Assembly: GCA_007258455.2 (NCBI GenBank)
Contig: VDFB02296725.1
Span: 19,834-83,833 of the forward strand
Reading direction: 5' to 3'
DNA: 64,000 nt
From: Sequoia sempervirens
Taxonomy: Eukaryota > Streptophyta > Pinopsida > Cupressales > Cupressaceae
Part shown: positions 49,095 to 61,489 of the stretch, piece by piece
How the letters are laid out: every line of letters starts with the position of its first letter
How positions within the stretch are numbered: position 1 is the stretch's first letter
Translations under genes and position numbers: made by a program
Notes under the pieces: model-generated
Seen by the model: only the letters and a program-made list of their open reading frames with translations
Databases searched by the model: none
Told to the model about the DNA's origin: nothing

Positions 49095-49251
49095 GGATAT
49101 CTGATTTAGATCGGATATCCAATTTAGAGCACCAAAATATTACATTTTAAAATGTTTTTTAAATTAGATATTAGACACGAATTAGATATCCAATACAAAT
49201 CGGATATCCAATTTAAATTGGATATCCATTTTGAATTGGATATATGATTTG
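49095..49251. repeat. GATATC minisatellite, diverged third array
   Basis: Units such as atcggatatccaatttaaatt and ggatatccattttgaatt, 18 bp apart, interrupted by a stretch of about 45 bp without units. Same motif as the arrays at 22186 and 34765, which lie on the other side of the retrotransposon. Confidence 0.75.
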
Positions 49252-49349
49252 TAGAACTTTGGCTTGGGCATTGCTATGGAGCAATGTACTGACACCAACC
49301 CAAAAAAAAAGTCAACTTGGGATTTTCACATTTTTTGGCAAGTGAAAAA

Positions 49350-50984
49350 TGCTACTTTTTTCATGTTGCCACTTTTTGGCCCATCATGATCCTGCACATA
49401 CCCTTTGGCTTTATTTTTCCTAGGTCTAATGTTGTAATATGGTCAACACATTCACATTAGGTTTTGGAACCTTGTGAATCATTAAGACTTCTAGGTAGTC
49501 TTGTAAAGGTGTTGTGAAATGTTGTAACTCACTTTCACACTTTTCTAGGACCCTTTCATCATAATTCACCTAAATAACTCATTTTTATTACTTACCAAGT
49601 CTTATTTCAAAGTATTGTAAAGTTTTGTAATCCACTTTCACACTTTTCTAGACTTGTCTTCACTAATTCAACCCTTTCTTATGTTTAAATGACCCTTTAA
49701 TTTACATTTTCTGACCATTTTAAAGTGATTTTTTGAGGATATTCTCGTAGGAGAACATTTAATGCCCCTTAATTCCCGACACCCATTTGATTTGCTTAAG
49801 TGGGAATAAGTCATAAATAGGGGCGGCTTAGTCCTTTTTGGCACAAAACTCAAAATAATTTTAAATTTCTAGCGGGATTTTGTCCTCTAGCCCTTGAGGT
49901 CGGCTTGTGATGTGTTATTTTTGGGAAATTTTAGTAAAATCATGTATAAATAAGGGTTTTTCCCCTCATTTTTCATCTCCTACAATCTCCTAATTCATCA
50001 ATCATTTTGAAAGCATCCATCTACTTAATAATTCACAAGCATTCAAGCAATCAAGCATAATCAAGTTATCCATTGGAGCACTTCATTGCATATATTTAGA
50101 AATTTCTACATCAAGGGTGTGGTAAGTTTATGACATTGCATGTTGTTTATTTATCATTCTCTTCATATTTCATTTCATTTCATAGGGTTTGTTTACCAAA
50201 GTGGGGTTTGATTAAGGTAATCCCCTATACTCTAACCCTCAACCATTTTCCCCTGTTTGCATGTGTGTTTGCAAAATTTTGTAGAAAGATTTGTCAATGG
50301 AATTAGTGTTGAAGAGTGGTCAAAAAGTATTCAAAGTCAATCAAGTCATCGCAACCCTAATTCAAGCTTGGACACACTTTTTATCCCATTTTTTGTAGAA
50401 TCAAGTGCAGACACCTATAAGAAAATAAAGTACAGACCTGATGCTACAAGATTCTATCCCAAAATTCTTGAGATCTACAAGTGGACTAAGTCACCACTAC
50501 TAGCAGATTAGTCCCGCTTCTAGGCCTAAAAAGTGATTTTGACATTTTTGGATACCCATTTGGCATATTCCTGTTTCGACAAATATTCCCGAAACTGGGA
50601 CTAAGTTGCCCAGTCTAGCATAATTGTCCCAATCAACATTTTCAGTCAAATTTTTAGGATTCTAGAATCTCCCAACATCAAGTTTCAGATTCCAGGTGCT
50701 CCTCTTTGATTCTGTTATGTTATTTCATCATTTACTAGCATTTTTAGGCATTTTTACATATCACATTATATTTTCAAATAAGTTACATTTCTTAGGTTTT
50801 ACATCATTAGAACATTTCATTTTTAGATCAATGCATTAATACATCTTAATTAGACATAATACATCTCATACACATTAACTTTGAGTGTAGACAATTGCAT
50901 TTTGGACCCCATTTCTCTCTCCTTTTAGGTAAAAACCCTAGAAGGAGCAAAGCAAGTGTGGGCAATCCAAAATCATTGTCCACA
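49350..50984 (+). repeat. 5' LTR of the gag-only element
   Basis: Aligns with 54350-55961 from ctttggcttNattttTcctaggtctaatg onward (about 49404), with scattered differences. Both copies carry atcataattcacctaaataac, tcaagcataatcaagttatcc and gtttcgacaaa in order. The first roughly 60 bp are poorly matched. Confidence 0.8.
49945..49952 (+). promoter_or_regulatory. TATA box of the 5' LTR
   Basis: TATAAATA followed by AGGGTTTTTCCCCTC. The 3' LTR has TATAAACA at 54918-54925 in the same context. Probable start of the element's transcript, defining the end of U3. Confidence 0.55.
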
Positions 50985-50986
50985 TT

Positions 50987-51000
50987 TGGTGAACCTAAAT
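50987..51000 (+). other. PBS-like site of the gag-only element
   Basis: TGGTGAACCTAAAT, two bases after the LTR end CCACA, the same spacing class as the Tat PBS. The priming tRNA was not identified. Confidence 0.45.
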
Positions 51001-51441
51001 TTTGAGCATCTTTACTTCTGATTTTAAGTGCATCCTAGGTTTCATTTGTATTGCATTAGGTATTGCATTGTTTAAATTCCATCCTAGGGTTTTCAAAATT
51101 GCATTAGTGAAAAGCTCAAATAGCTTGCAATTTTGCATTAAAAATCACAATTTGTTTTGTATTTCATCCTATAGCTACATCTATGCATTTGAAAGACATA
51201 AACTTGCATTCAATTTTTTTGAAAAATATCAAAAAAATCATCAGTGGGACTAAATCGCCACACTAGGCGACTTAGTCCTGCATATTTTGCATTGATTTTT
51301 TTGGTATTTCCTGCATTTCTATTTTTTGTTACTGCATTCTGCCATACTTTCCAGATTTATTGTCTATTGCATTTAATTTCCTTTCATTATGGCTTTTTCC
51401 TTTAATAAGTAAATTGGAGTTCATTGAAATCCCTTGTGGAC

Positions 51442-52383
51442 ATGTCAAATTGTGCCTTTGGATGTGATCCTAATGACCTTGAGCTTCCTCATGCTCCTTC
51501 AACTCCTAATGCATGTCCACCTCATGCTGTTGACATCATTGGAGAAGATGATGATAGCATGAATATGTTCTTAAACGAATGCCTTGACAACCTCGAAAAC
51601 AATGCAGCCTTTTACCCCTCCATGAAGTCCCCAAATATTCCTATTGTCCCACCTCCTGATACATTTGGTTATCTACATCCTGAAACAAATACATTACCTA
51701 AATTCCCTCCATTAGGTGGACCTAGTTCCTCTAAACAAGTAACTCCTCCATTTTATACTCACAAAGTTACAAACACACCAATCAACCTTGAAGAAACATA
51801 TGGCAATGGTTTTACCATATTAAGAAAATAAGGATGTGATACAACAAATAAACATGACATTCACCAACTTCTAGAACAAATACCAACTGATGAAAACACA
51901 ACAGGACTAGGATATCAAGATTCTCCTCATACCGACAAGCCTCCTTTTGAATATAGGAGACTTTAGGATGATGGCATAGTGATCTTTGATTCCCCTCCTG
52001 ACTTGAATTTTCTCCTTCCACATGAACAACCTTTCCATGATTCCCATGAAAAAGATGCTAGGATCCCCATCGGTCCTCTTCCTCCTTCCATCCATGAAAA
52101 AGGAGAATCTAGTAAGCACAATCGACCTTACAAATTAAAAAAACTCAAGTTTCATCTCCATTCACCACCTGAATGTGAAAGGAAACTCCAAATACTTTTA
52201 AATAGAGGTATCATCTTATTACCATCCATGAATAGGTTGGTAATCTGTCCTAAAGTTTCTAACATTCCCTATTGCAAATACCACCATATTCTTGGACACC
52301 GAACTGATGAATGTCAAACATTGAATGATATACTAAGTAATTATCACTTCATTGATACTGATTGTTATCCTATCATCCCATAG
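51442..52383 (+). pseudogene. Gag-like frame with CHHC nucleocapsid motif
   Basis: A single frame from ATG at 51442 (MSNCAFGCDPNDLELPHAPS) to TAG at 52381-52383 with two internal stops (51829-51831, and TAG after FEYRRL). An acidic N-terminus (GEDDDSMNMFLNECLDNLEN) and a Pro-rich middle are followed by CKYHHILGHRTDECQTLNDI near the C-terminus. This CX2HX4HX4C pattern is the same CHHC knuckle variant as in the Tat Gag (CDFHKIKGHTTNNC). No capsid core, protease or RT follows. Upstream reading from 51424 is open but lacks ATG. Confidence 0.65.
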
Positions 52384-54332
52384 TACCCTTTCACCAACCT
52401 TATCATGCAATAGTTGTAGAATATTCCATTCTCACTGTTGCATGATCCTTGGACCGTCATCCATCTTGGCTCATCCTTGCCTTACACTTAGTGGGGGCAA
52501 GAATTGGTTAGCCTTTACCTCGCAATTCATTGGTCCTTATTCCTTAGCCACATTATTCATCTTCCTCTTATACCATTTAAGATTGGGAGGTGGATGCTGT
52601 GTTTCTTGTGTGACTTACATTTGCATTACTAGTTCCCTTTTCCTTTTCTTTTATTTTATGTGATTGTATGTGTGTATTGTGTTCCCTCGTAATGTGCATT
52701 TGATGTTCTCTCTCTCTTTTTGCAATTCTTCTATTTGTACCTCTTTTCTTCTATATGTCAAGCATTGCCTTTGTTTTGTTTTTTTCCTTTTGGGGATGAT
52801 GCAAAGTGTTGCGATGACCTATGTCTCATCCATGTTGACACGAAAGGTCCCTTCTTCTTTTACTTTTCCTTTCTCTTATGGTTTCCTTTTGGGGATGAGA
52901 CAAGGCATTGAGACCAAAATGTCTCCTTCATGTTGATCCAAAGGATTTTCCTTTTCTTTTGCCTTTTTCATTTTCTTTTCGCTTGTGTTTCTTCTTTTGG
53001 GGACAATGCAAAGCATTGAGACCACTGTCTCTTCCATGTTGACCCAAAAAAAATTATTTTTCTTTGTTTTTGCTCTCTTTGTGTCATTCTTCCAGTTCTA
53101 TGTGTATTTGGGGAATGATGATAGTTCTGAGCTCTTTCATAAAAATATTGTAGCAACGAACATACTAACCCAAAATCCATAGATCCCTTATGTGTTTGGT
53201 GTTCTTGTTTTGGGGGAAACCCCTCTTTCTTTTGTTCCCTTTTCATTTGCATGACACAACCTTACTTGAAAATGTATGAATTTTCATAGAGGCTTTCCAA
53301 GTTGGCTCTCATGTCTTGTTTCTTTTTGCATGTTTCATTTGCTACTTTAAAGTAATTGCTCACATAACAATGCGTAGCAGTTCCTTTAAAGTGGGGGCAT
53401 ACATTGGAGTTATTTATTTGCATTTTTCTTGGTTCTTAGTGCAACCTTGTTACTTCATATGATGTGCTTGTCACTTTGTGGATGACATTGGGTGTGATGT
53501 CCTTCATAAGTGTGATCTATCTTAGCATATTGCATTCCTCTTAGTGGGCTGATGTGATGCACTGCATCCCCTAAGTTGTTAATATTCTATTCTTTGATTG
53601 GTCCTCTCTTGGAGACATTAGACACAATGTTCCCTAAGTGATAGACCTCACATGAACTTAACAAGATTTTAACATCTTTTACATTTTACATTTTTGCATT
53701 TTTCTTTCATATGGCCACCTTGTATAACACAACTTGCATGCCTATGGTGCCATTTGCATTTGTTCATGAGTTCTAAGCATATGAAGATTTGCTTGTATCA
53801 TGAAGCATGAACTGACATTGTCCTTTGTGGCACCTTATTAAAGTTATCAGGAGGTATAACTTTGATATGGTTGAGCGGGAAAGCCTAGTCAATGACACGA
53901 CTTTCCCCACAGCCACCCGCTTGTGTGAGTGCATACCAATTGAGCGTATGTTTCTCACCTTTTGGGCCTTCTCACCCCATAGAAAGCCAAAAGTTCTATG
54001 GCCCTAGAGTGAGTATACTTGGGATTTCTCACCTGGTGGATAACCATGATTTCTGTCACCCCAGAGTGAGTACACATTTCTATTTCAACCAAAAAACCTA
54101 GATCTAATCCATAACAAGCTAGACAGATGATTGAATCTTTCATCCCTTTTCATCATCTTGTGTGTTCCTTTGCATTCATGTTTGATTTTCCTTGGGATCA
54201 TAATCCTGGGCACTTGATCATCCCTCTTGATTGTTATTATCTCATCTCATCAAGCATTATTGCATTCAGACCCCTCTTAGTTGCATGATCGACTACTTCA
54301 GTGTGAGTTTGAAGCAGGTTCATCCTCTCACT
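52384..54332 (+). other. 3' untranslated interior of the gag-only element
   Basis: No gene. It includes a tandem repeat of about 105 bp in three units (starts near 52786, 52885, 52993: ccttttggggatgatgcaaa, ccttttggggatgagacaag, tcttttggggacaatgcaaa), each followed by a cattgagacc/gcgatgacc block and catgttga. The motif agagtgagta occurs twice near 54006 and 54065. The rest is T-rich. Confidence 0.55.
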
Positions 54333-54344
54333 AAAGTGGGGGGG
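54333..54344 (+). other. Polypurine tract of the gag-only element
   Basis: AAAGTGGGGGGG ends five bases before the 3' LTR start TGTGAACAC. Typical plus-strand primer position and composition. Confidence 0.65.
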
Positions 54345-54349
54345 CTAAC

Positions 54350-55961
54350 TGTGAACACAAAAAAGGTAACCCTTCTACTTTTTCATGTTCATGCCCTTCT
54401 ATTGGACTTTGGCTTGATTTTTCCTAGGTCTAATGTTGTAATGTGGTCAACACATTCACATTAGGTCTTGGACCCTTGTGAATCATTAAGGCTTCTAGGT
54501 TGTCTTGTAAAGGTGTTGTAACTCACTTTTACACTTTTCTAGGACCTTGTCATCATAATTCACCTAAATAACTCCTTTTTATTACATACCAAGTCTTATT
54601 TCAAAGTATTGTAAAGTGTTGTAACCCACTTTCACACTTTTCTAGACTTGTCTTCACTAATTCAACCCTTTCTCATGTTTAAATGATCCTTTAATACACT
54701 TTCCGACTATTTTCAAGTGTTTTTTTGAGGATATTCCCGTTGGAAAACATTTAATGCCCCTTAATTCTCGACACCCACTTAATTTTCTTAAGTGGGCGAC
54801 TTAGTCCTTTTTGGCACAAAACTCAAAATAATTTTAAATTTCTAGTGGGATTTTTTCCTCTAACCCTTGAGGTCGGCCTGTGATGTGCTATTTTTTGGAA
54901 ATTTTAATAAAATCATGTATAAACAAGGGTTTTTCCCCTCATTTTTCATCTCCTACAATCTCCTAATTCATCAAGTATTCAAGCATCCATTCACTTAATA
55001 ATTCACAAGCATTCAAGTAATCAAGCATAATCAAGTTATCCATTGGATTACTTCAATGCATATCTTCAGATTTCTACATCAAGGGTGTGGAAAATTTATG
55101 GCATTGCATGTTGTTTATTTATCATTCTCTTCATATTTAATTTCATTTCATAGGGTTTGATTACCAAAGTGGGGTTTGACCAAGGCAAACCCCTATACTC
55201 TAACCCTCAACCATTTTCCCCTCTTTGCATGTGTGTTTGCAGACTTTTGTAGGTAGATTTGTGAAAGGAATTGGTGTTGAAAAGTGGTAAAGAAGTCTTC
55301 AAAGTCAATAAAGTCATTACAACCCTAATTCAAGCTTGGAGACACTTTTTATCCCATTTTCTACAGATTCAAGTGTGGACACCTGTCAGAAAAGAAAGTG
55401 TAGACCTAAGGCTACAAGATTCTGTCTTGAAACTCTCAAGATTTGCAAGTGGAATAAGTCACCACTACTAGTGGATTAGTCTTGCTTTTGAGCCTAAAAA
55501 GTGATTTTGATATTTTTGGATACCCATTTGGCATATTCTTGTTTCGACAAAGTTTCCCGAAACTAGGACGAAGTCGCCCAGCCTAGCATAAGTGTCCTAG
55601 TCAACATTTTCATTCAAATTTTCAGGATTCCAGAATTTCCCAGCATCAAGTTTCAGATTCCAGGTGCACCTCTTTGATTCTATTCTATTATTTCATTTTT
55701 TACTTGCATTTTTAGACATTTTTACATTTTTACATATCACATTGTGTTTTCAAACAAGTTACATTTCTTAGGTTTTGCATCATTAGATCATTTCATTTTT
55801 AGATCAATGCATTAGTATATCTTAATTAGACATAATACATCTCATACACATTAACTTTGAGTGTAGACAATTGCATTTTGGACCCCATTTCTCTCTCATT
55901 TTAGGTGAAAAACCCTAGAAGGATCAAAGCAAGTGTGGGCAATCCAAAATCATTGTCCACA
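54350..55961 (+). repeat. 3' LTR of the gag-only element (1612 bp)
   Basis: Starts TGTGAACACAAAAAAGGTA after the polypurine tract and ends atcattgtccaca. It contains a TATA box at 54918-54925. Confidence 0.85.
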
Positions 55962-58900
55962 TTAGTATTTTGTATTAACTTACATACTAGTGGATTCAAT
56001 ATGCTTGCATAATTAGAAGCTGAATGACAAAAAAGTGTATGATGAATACTCTAATCCTATAGTTTAATTATATGTAATTATATTCTTTTTTTCATTATAA
56101 TATATTAATAAATTTAATATTGTATTTTAAAAGGAAATATAATAAATCTAAAAACCTTGTTGGAAATTGCCTATTGATCAATCCCAAAGGTGCTATCTAG
56201 GAAATCATATATTAAGAAAGCATTACTTAATATGAATGTATCTTCCTTGTGGCTATTTCTACCATATACTTAAAACTATAAAGCATCCTCTATATAGTGT
56301 GTGCATCCTTGAAGAATCCTTAGACCTATAATCAAATACATATACACAATTATGGAAAGGATGCGGTAAGTATCAATATCTAGAAGCCTCATCCTCAACA
56401 TCTTGTAAAAATATACTCATATGTAATAATGTTTTTGTGAGGGAATTGTTTTCTTCACCTCAACACTATCCTTTACTAATCATCACATATTGAATCTCTA
56501 TCTTTTTTAAGGGTTTTCATACATTGTATTGGGAAAGACATGCCCTCTCCCTATCCCATGTGGAGAATTTTTATATGCCCTATAAACTTGCATGTCAAAA
56601 TAATTTAGAATTTCATTGACAAAAAAACTAACAATAGAGTTTCCTCAAGCTATATTTTGAGACTTCATTATTTTTCCATGAGGGATGGTCAAAGACCATC
56701 CACCACTTACCCCAAAAGAATTTTTTATTCGTTCATGTTGGCACCAATTGATAGGGAATTTATTTCAAATTTTGTACAAGGGTACATTAGTTATTGGATA
56801 AACAAACAATGTACACAATTTTTTTTTTGGTCTTTTACTTGTTAATATAATTTTATAGAATATATTTTTTACATTCTGCCAATGATTGGATCATATCTTT
56901 ATTCTAGCCACTAATGGAATCTATATAAAAAATAATATATTCAAATGATGTGGTGAGGGATCTCCAATGCCAACTAATTGCATGAGGATTTTTTAACATA
57001 TAAACCAATATCTAGAGTTTATTTTTATTGGTTTAAATTTGACCTCATAATTTTTCTTGTGTTTCGTGAGGATGGAGAGTAATAAATGGAGTTTGAAGAG
57101 TTTTAATTTGTTCCTACTCTTCAATAGTAATTCCCTTCACATGGTTTGGTGAATTAGTGTTTGAGGTGTTCAAGTATTTTTGTTTGCTAAAATTTTAAAA
57201 AATTGAAACAAAAGATAGAAATTAAATTTATTTTAATTTAAAACATTGAAAGTATAAAAAAATTACCTCCTTTACCTCATGCATGTTAAGGTACAATTGT
57301 GTTAGCTTGAATCCACTCATAAAGTTTTTAAGAACACTTGAACTATTCCTTGCTTGCATTGGGGCATGAGGAGAAATGGAGTTAGCTCAACAAGCTCGAC
57401 CTATCATTATTATTATTATTTTTTATCATAAGAAAAATGTGAGCATGTTATAATACACTCCGATTTTTTTTTATGGAATAAAAAGTGGCCATGGCCACTT
57501 TTTGTCCTTCCCATCTTTGTACACATGCCCATATACAAATATTAGATTATCAAAGCATTTCAATGTTGTAACTGGGAAATCTTACATGATTATACATGTC
57601 TGATGTTTCTATATTTAGGAAAATACTTAGAAAGGATATAAGATGATAATAAAACATGATTGGGGGAATGGACACTAAAGTGAGTGTAAAATTATAAGGA
57701 AAAATTTATAAAGTAGGAAATTTGTAACTTTAGTATACCTTGATGATTATCTTCAATATATAAGTTTTTCAATATTATCATTTAATATGTCTTACATGTC
57801 ACATGCTTCTTTATATTCCATTTATCACTTTACATGATCCATTTATTTGCACACTTATATCTTATTATATTACCTTTTTATTTTATGTATCACTTCAACT
57901 TTTCTCAAATTCCTTATAACCAATTAATGCAATCAATTAAATGTGCCGTATAGTATCACATACACTCTTATGTTTAAATTGTAGAAATCTTATCTTCTTA
58001 TATAAAGAATTAGTATCATACCTAGATAGATCATGATCAAAATTATTTGGTTTTACCCAAAGTTCCGTACAACATTATTTTCATCAAGTATCACAATATC
58101 ACTTTTTAAGCAAGTAGAACTTCTAACCCTATTCTCTCCCTCTTTTTCCTCCATTTTCTCAAATAATTGAATGAAAATGTGGTTATGGTTGTTTCTACAT
58201 GCATGATAGAATTTATTCATTACAAGTTTTTTATTTATTTTATAGCTCCTATGGAGCATTTAGACAAAGGAGAACAACACATGAGGAAGTCGAGATAGAT
58301 CCATCACTTTACACAAGCCCTATACCCTTTTATTTATAATATTTACTTTTATTTTTGATTACTTGAATGTTCATATAAATTGAAATACATTCTCATGTAT
58401 TATATTCACGTGAACCTTAAAGTGGGAGTGAAATTTAAATGTAAAATTTACATACTCATGTAAGTTCCTATTTAGTTTTTGGCCCATTTGAATACAATGA
58501 CTTAATACAACTACATAGTGATGTGTGGTGCACTCTCATGCTAGTTTGTCTTACTCCCCAACTTTCTTATGCATTTTCATAAATTTAAGTTTATCATATC
58601 CCTATTTGCATCTGTTCCCACACATTCACCTCATTATCAACCTAAACTTCCATGGATTTCTCTCAAATCTGAAGGTCCACATTATCCTATCTTGGATAAA
58701 TCTTGTAACTCTCAAACAATATTATCAAAAAATAAGTTTCTCTCATTTATGTTTTAGATATTAAAATAAATCTTGTAGTAGTCCTTTTATGTTTTTAGAT
58801 ATTAAAAATTGAGATGAAATGAATTTTTGAAGTCTACACTCTAAGAGGGTGATCTCATGAGTTACATAACAATGTTGTACATAATGTCATTCTTGTAGTA

Positions 58901-59340
58901 TTTGGGTTTAAATTCGACCAACAGATATTTATTTTAAAATTACATAGAATCCAAAGAATTAATTTAGCTTTAATTATTTATTTTTTATATCAAAATGATT
59001 AAATTTTGTGTAACTTCAAAAGTTGTATTTATAATTTCTAAAACAAAATACTATGTCTATTCAAATCTAACTTTATAAGATTACTTTTAAATGTATACAT
59101 TCTATTTTTTTAATTTAAATCTAAATTAATTAGATTTTTTTATATACATTTAATTAATTTTAATAGTCAATTTAAATCTAAAATAATTAGATTTTGTTTA
59201 TATACATTTAATAATTTTAGTAGTCATTCTACAATAATGATGTGAACGTCTCACTGTTATCTTTTGTATTACGTTTGACAATCATTTACACATCAAAATA
59301 ATAATATTTAATATAAACATAATATTTCCAAAATAAATCT
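55962..59340. other. AT-rich intergenic region upstream of the MYB gene
   Basis: No gene recognised; the open frames at 56657-56845, 58053-58259 and 58525-58764 have no domain and no splice context. A 58-bp direct duplication lies at about 59111-59226 (taatttaaatctaa...tagtca twice). No LTR pair or transposase remnant was seen. It presumably includes the distal promoter of the MYB gene. Confidence 0.5.
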
Positions 59341-59345
59341 ATTCA

Positions 59346-59352
59346 TATAAAG
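59346..59352 (+). promoter_or_regulatory. Candidate TATA box of the MYB gene
   Basis: TATAAAG, 173 bases before the start codon, leaving a plausible 5' UTR of about 140 bases. Another weak candidate (tttataca, 59493) is too close to the ATG. Confidence 0.4.
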
Positions 59353-59471
59353 TTTTGTTCCCCCAAAGAAACTAATAATTTTGACGAGACATGTTATGTT
59401 GATAGTACTGCTGGAGTCCTTGACTATGCGGCCCTTTCGGTTCCCTTATTTCCATTTCTCTACATATTTAC

Positions 59472-59478
59472 ACCTACT
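59472..59478 (+). promoter_or_regulatory. AC-element-like MYB site
   Basis: ACCTACT fits the ACC[A/T]A[A/C][T/C] consensus bound by phenylpropanoid MYB factors. It lies 47 bases before the ATG, probably in the 5' UTR. It could allow self-regulation, but a single 7-mer can occur by chance. Confidence 0.25.
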
Positions 59479-59524
59479 AGTGCTTCTCTCGGTTTATACA
59501 CAAAATAGCTCTGATAACTGAAAG

Positions 59525-60439
59525 ATGGGAGGATGTCCTTGCTGCGAAAATGCCCTTACGAAAAAAGGGGCCTGGACTAAGGAAGAAGATGACAGGCTCT
59601 TTGCCCACGTTCAAGCCCACGGCGAAGGCCACTGGAGATCTGTCCCCAAGGCCGCAGGTCTGTAATTCTTATTCATCTCACATATAAATCATTCTCTTTT
59701 CTCCATGTTTATGCTTGTGATTTTACAGGGCTGCAGAGATGTGGGAAGAGCTGCCAGCTAAGGTGGATCAACTGTTTGCTTCCGGATCTCCAGCGGTGGA
59801 ATATCTCTGAAGAAGAGGAAGAGCTCATCATCAAGCTTCATGCCCTCCTGGGAAACAGGTAACACAATCTTTTTAATCCTCTTAGGTTGCCAACTTAACT
59901 AAGAATACAATATATGGGTATTCTATGGCGAATCTCAAGTAATAGTTAAGTGTTAACTGCTCGGTAAGATTGACTCCATAGGTTCTAAGCGTTGAAAATA
60001 TTAATCCTTGGCTTGATTTGCTTGATTATGAAGTTTTTGCGCTCTGTATAATATTTTGAGTATGTGGGGATGGCGGTGCAGGTGGTCTCTAATAGCAGGG
60101 AGATTGCCAGACCACACAGGCAACGAAATAAAGAATTACTGGAACGCCCACATAAACAGAAAATTGCTCAGCAGGGGAATCGATCCCAAATCTCACCACC
60201 CTATTCGTCCTATTGATAACGAAAGCAGCAGCAGTAACAGTCACTCACTCAACCATGAAATTCAGACGGTAGATTTCTTCCAATATGACGGGATTGGGAT
60301 GACTGGGAATTTTGAGGGCGCGGCTTCCAACGCTAGCAATAGAGAGAATGATGAGCCGCCTGATGTAAATCTTGATTTGTCGATCAGCTTCTCTTGTTAC
60401 AATAGAGAGACTGTTGATTCGAAGGAGGTGTCTAAATGA
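59525..60439 (+). CDS. R2R3-MYB transcription factor, subgroup 4-like (probable repressor)
   Basis: Three exons, 59525-59657, 59729-59858 and 60082-60439, joined by GT-AG introns of 71 and 223 bp, give 206 aa. Exon lengths of 133 and 130 bp are the canonical R2R3-MYB pattern. R2 has W17, W37, W57; R3 has I70, W89, W108. The bHLH-contact signature [D/E]Lx2[R/K]x3Lx6Lx3R is complete at residues 76-95. After R3 come [14 protein letters not shown] (C1-like) and an EAR-like [11 protein letters not shown] (180-190). The subgroup 4 zinc-finger motif is absent. In other plants such proteins are nuclear repressors of phenylpropanoid and flavonoid genes; that role here is inferred. Odd residues: Q54 where R is usual (SCRLRW), C60 and L62 (INYLRP), W68 (KRGN), and D98-H99-T100-G101 for GRTD in the R3 recognition helix region. 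These suggest altered DNA binding or decay, though the frame and splice sites are intact. Confidence 0.9.
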
Positions 60440-61489
60440 AGCAGGGTTCTGGTAGGATGAGTTTCCAGCGGTAGGTTAACTACAATCTCCCGGTAAATAA
60501 GCATTAAATGGTTGTATTTTGTCTGTTTTGTTATGTTTGAGTTGAGTCTTCTCAAGAAATGTTGGTAGAGTGTCAGTTGTAATCTCTCCGTATTCTGTGT
60601 TTTATCAGCAAATGTCAATTGTCAGTAAAAAAAAGGCACATGCATATGTTGTCGGATGCTGAAAGTTTAGATATATGGAGACCAATCAAAATATAATTTT
60701 AATAAATGCATTACTGTTGAGAGAACAATTTTGCCCTTACGTTCTTTGTTAAAATAATTAATATATTTATCTTGTCAAGGAAATAATTAATATACGCGGA
60801 CTGTATTAAAACACGTTAGTATTGATAATCAATCTGTTCGAAAAAAGTCTTTCCCACGTAACCCTGACGAACTGTACCCACCGTACTGGTTGAGAGAATT
60901 ACCTTGTGCCCCGCTTTTCGTAGATGAATTGGTTTATGTGACTCTGATCACATCTCTTATTCTGTGTGATTCGATTTAAAGAACAACTAAAATCGTGACT
61001 TTCTACAAGTCAAAAGATTTGTTTATTATTTCTGTTTTCGTTCTGTGTTCTTATGTGAAATGAGTACAGGACTGTAATAGGGGAGAGGGACTCATAGTGG
61101 AGCAGGCTCTAATAGTGGGATAGAAGTAGTCCTCCGTGGGCCTCATAATGGAGCATCTTAATATCCAATTGCAAAACACTTTTTATCCACAGAGTACACA
61201 AATTGACAAATCATGTGATGCCACATCAGCACACCAATAAAACATGACTTAGTGCACCACTATCGGTCTCACTTTTTTTTTGAGCCTTTTTTAATACCTT
61301 AACAAAAAACATGCTGGTGTGGCATCATATTTGATGATGTGACCCTAAAATTAATTTTTTTAAGTAGGTAAGTTGCCAAATAAACTGCTGTGCAAAATTG
61401 AGACTGATGGAAATCAGATTTTATAGAAAACACAAGTTAAAATTAACATGGGCCCTCTCCTGAATTGAATCACACCAATGTCAATGCCA
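60440..61489. other. 3' flank of the MYB gene
   Basis: The 3' UTR presumably ends within 60490-60640, where A/T-rich signals such as gtaaataagcattaaa (60492) occur. Beyond it, AT-rich sequence shows no gene. The segment 61075-61160 has short repeats of catagtggagca/cataatggagca and ctaatagtggga. Confidence 0.4.

Larger units (their letters stand above)
49350..55961 (+). mobile_element. Gag-only LTR retrotransposon related to the Tat element
   Basis: Two direct repeats (about 49350-50984 and 54350-55961) bound a 3.4-kb interior with a gag-like frame and no pol. The 3' LTR starts TGTGAACAC right after a polypurine tract and ends GTCCACA. The 5' LTR ends CCACA, then TT and TGGTGAACC (PBS-like). 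LTR sequence and order resemble, in reverse, the Tat LTR 18455-20284. The left edge of the 5' LTR is uncertain by about 100 bp. It is a non-autonomous element that may have used Tat enzymes. Confidence 0.82.
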
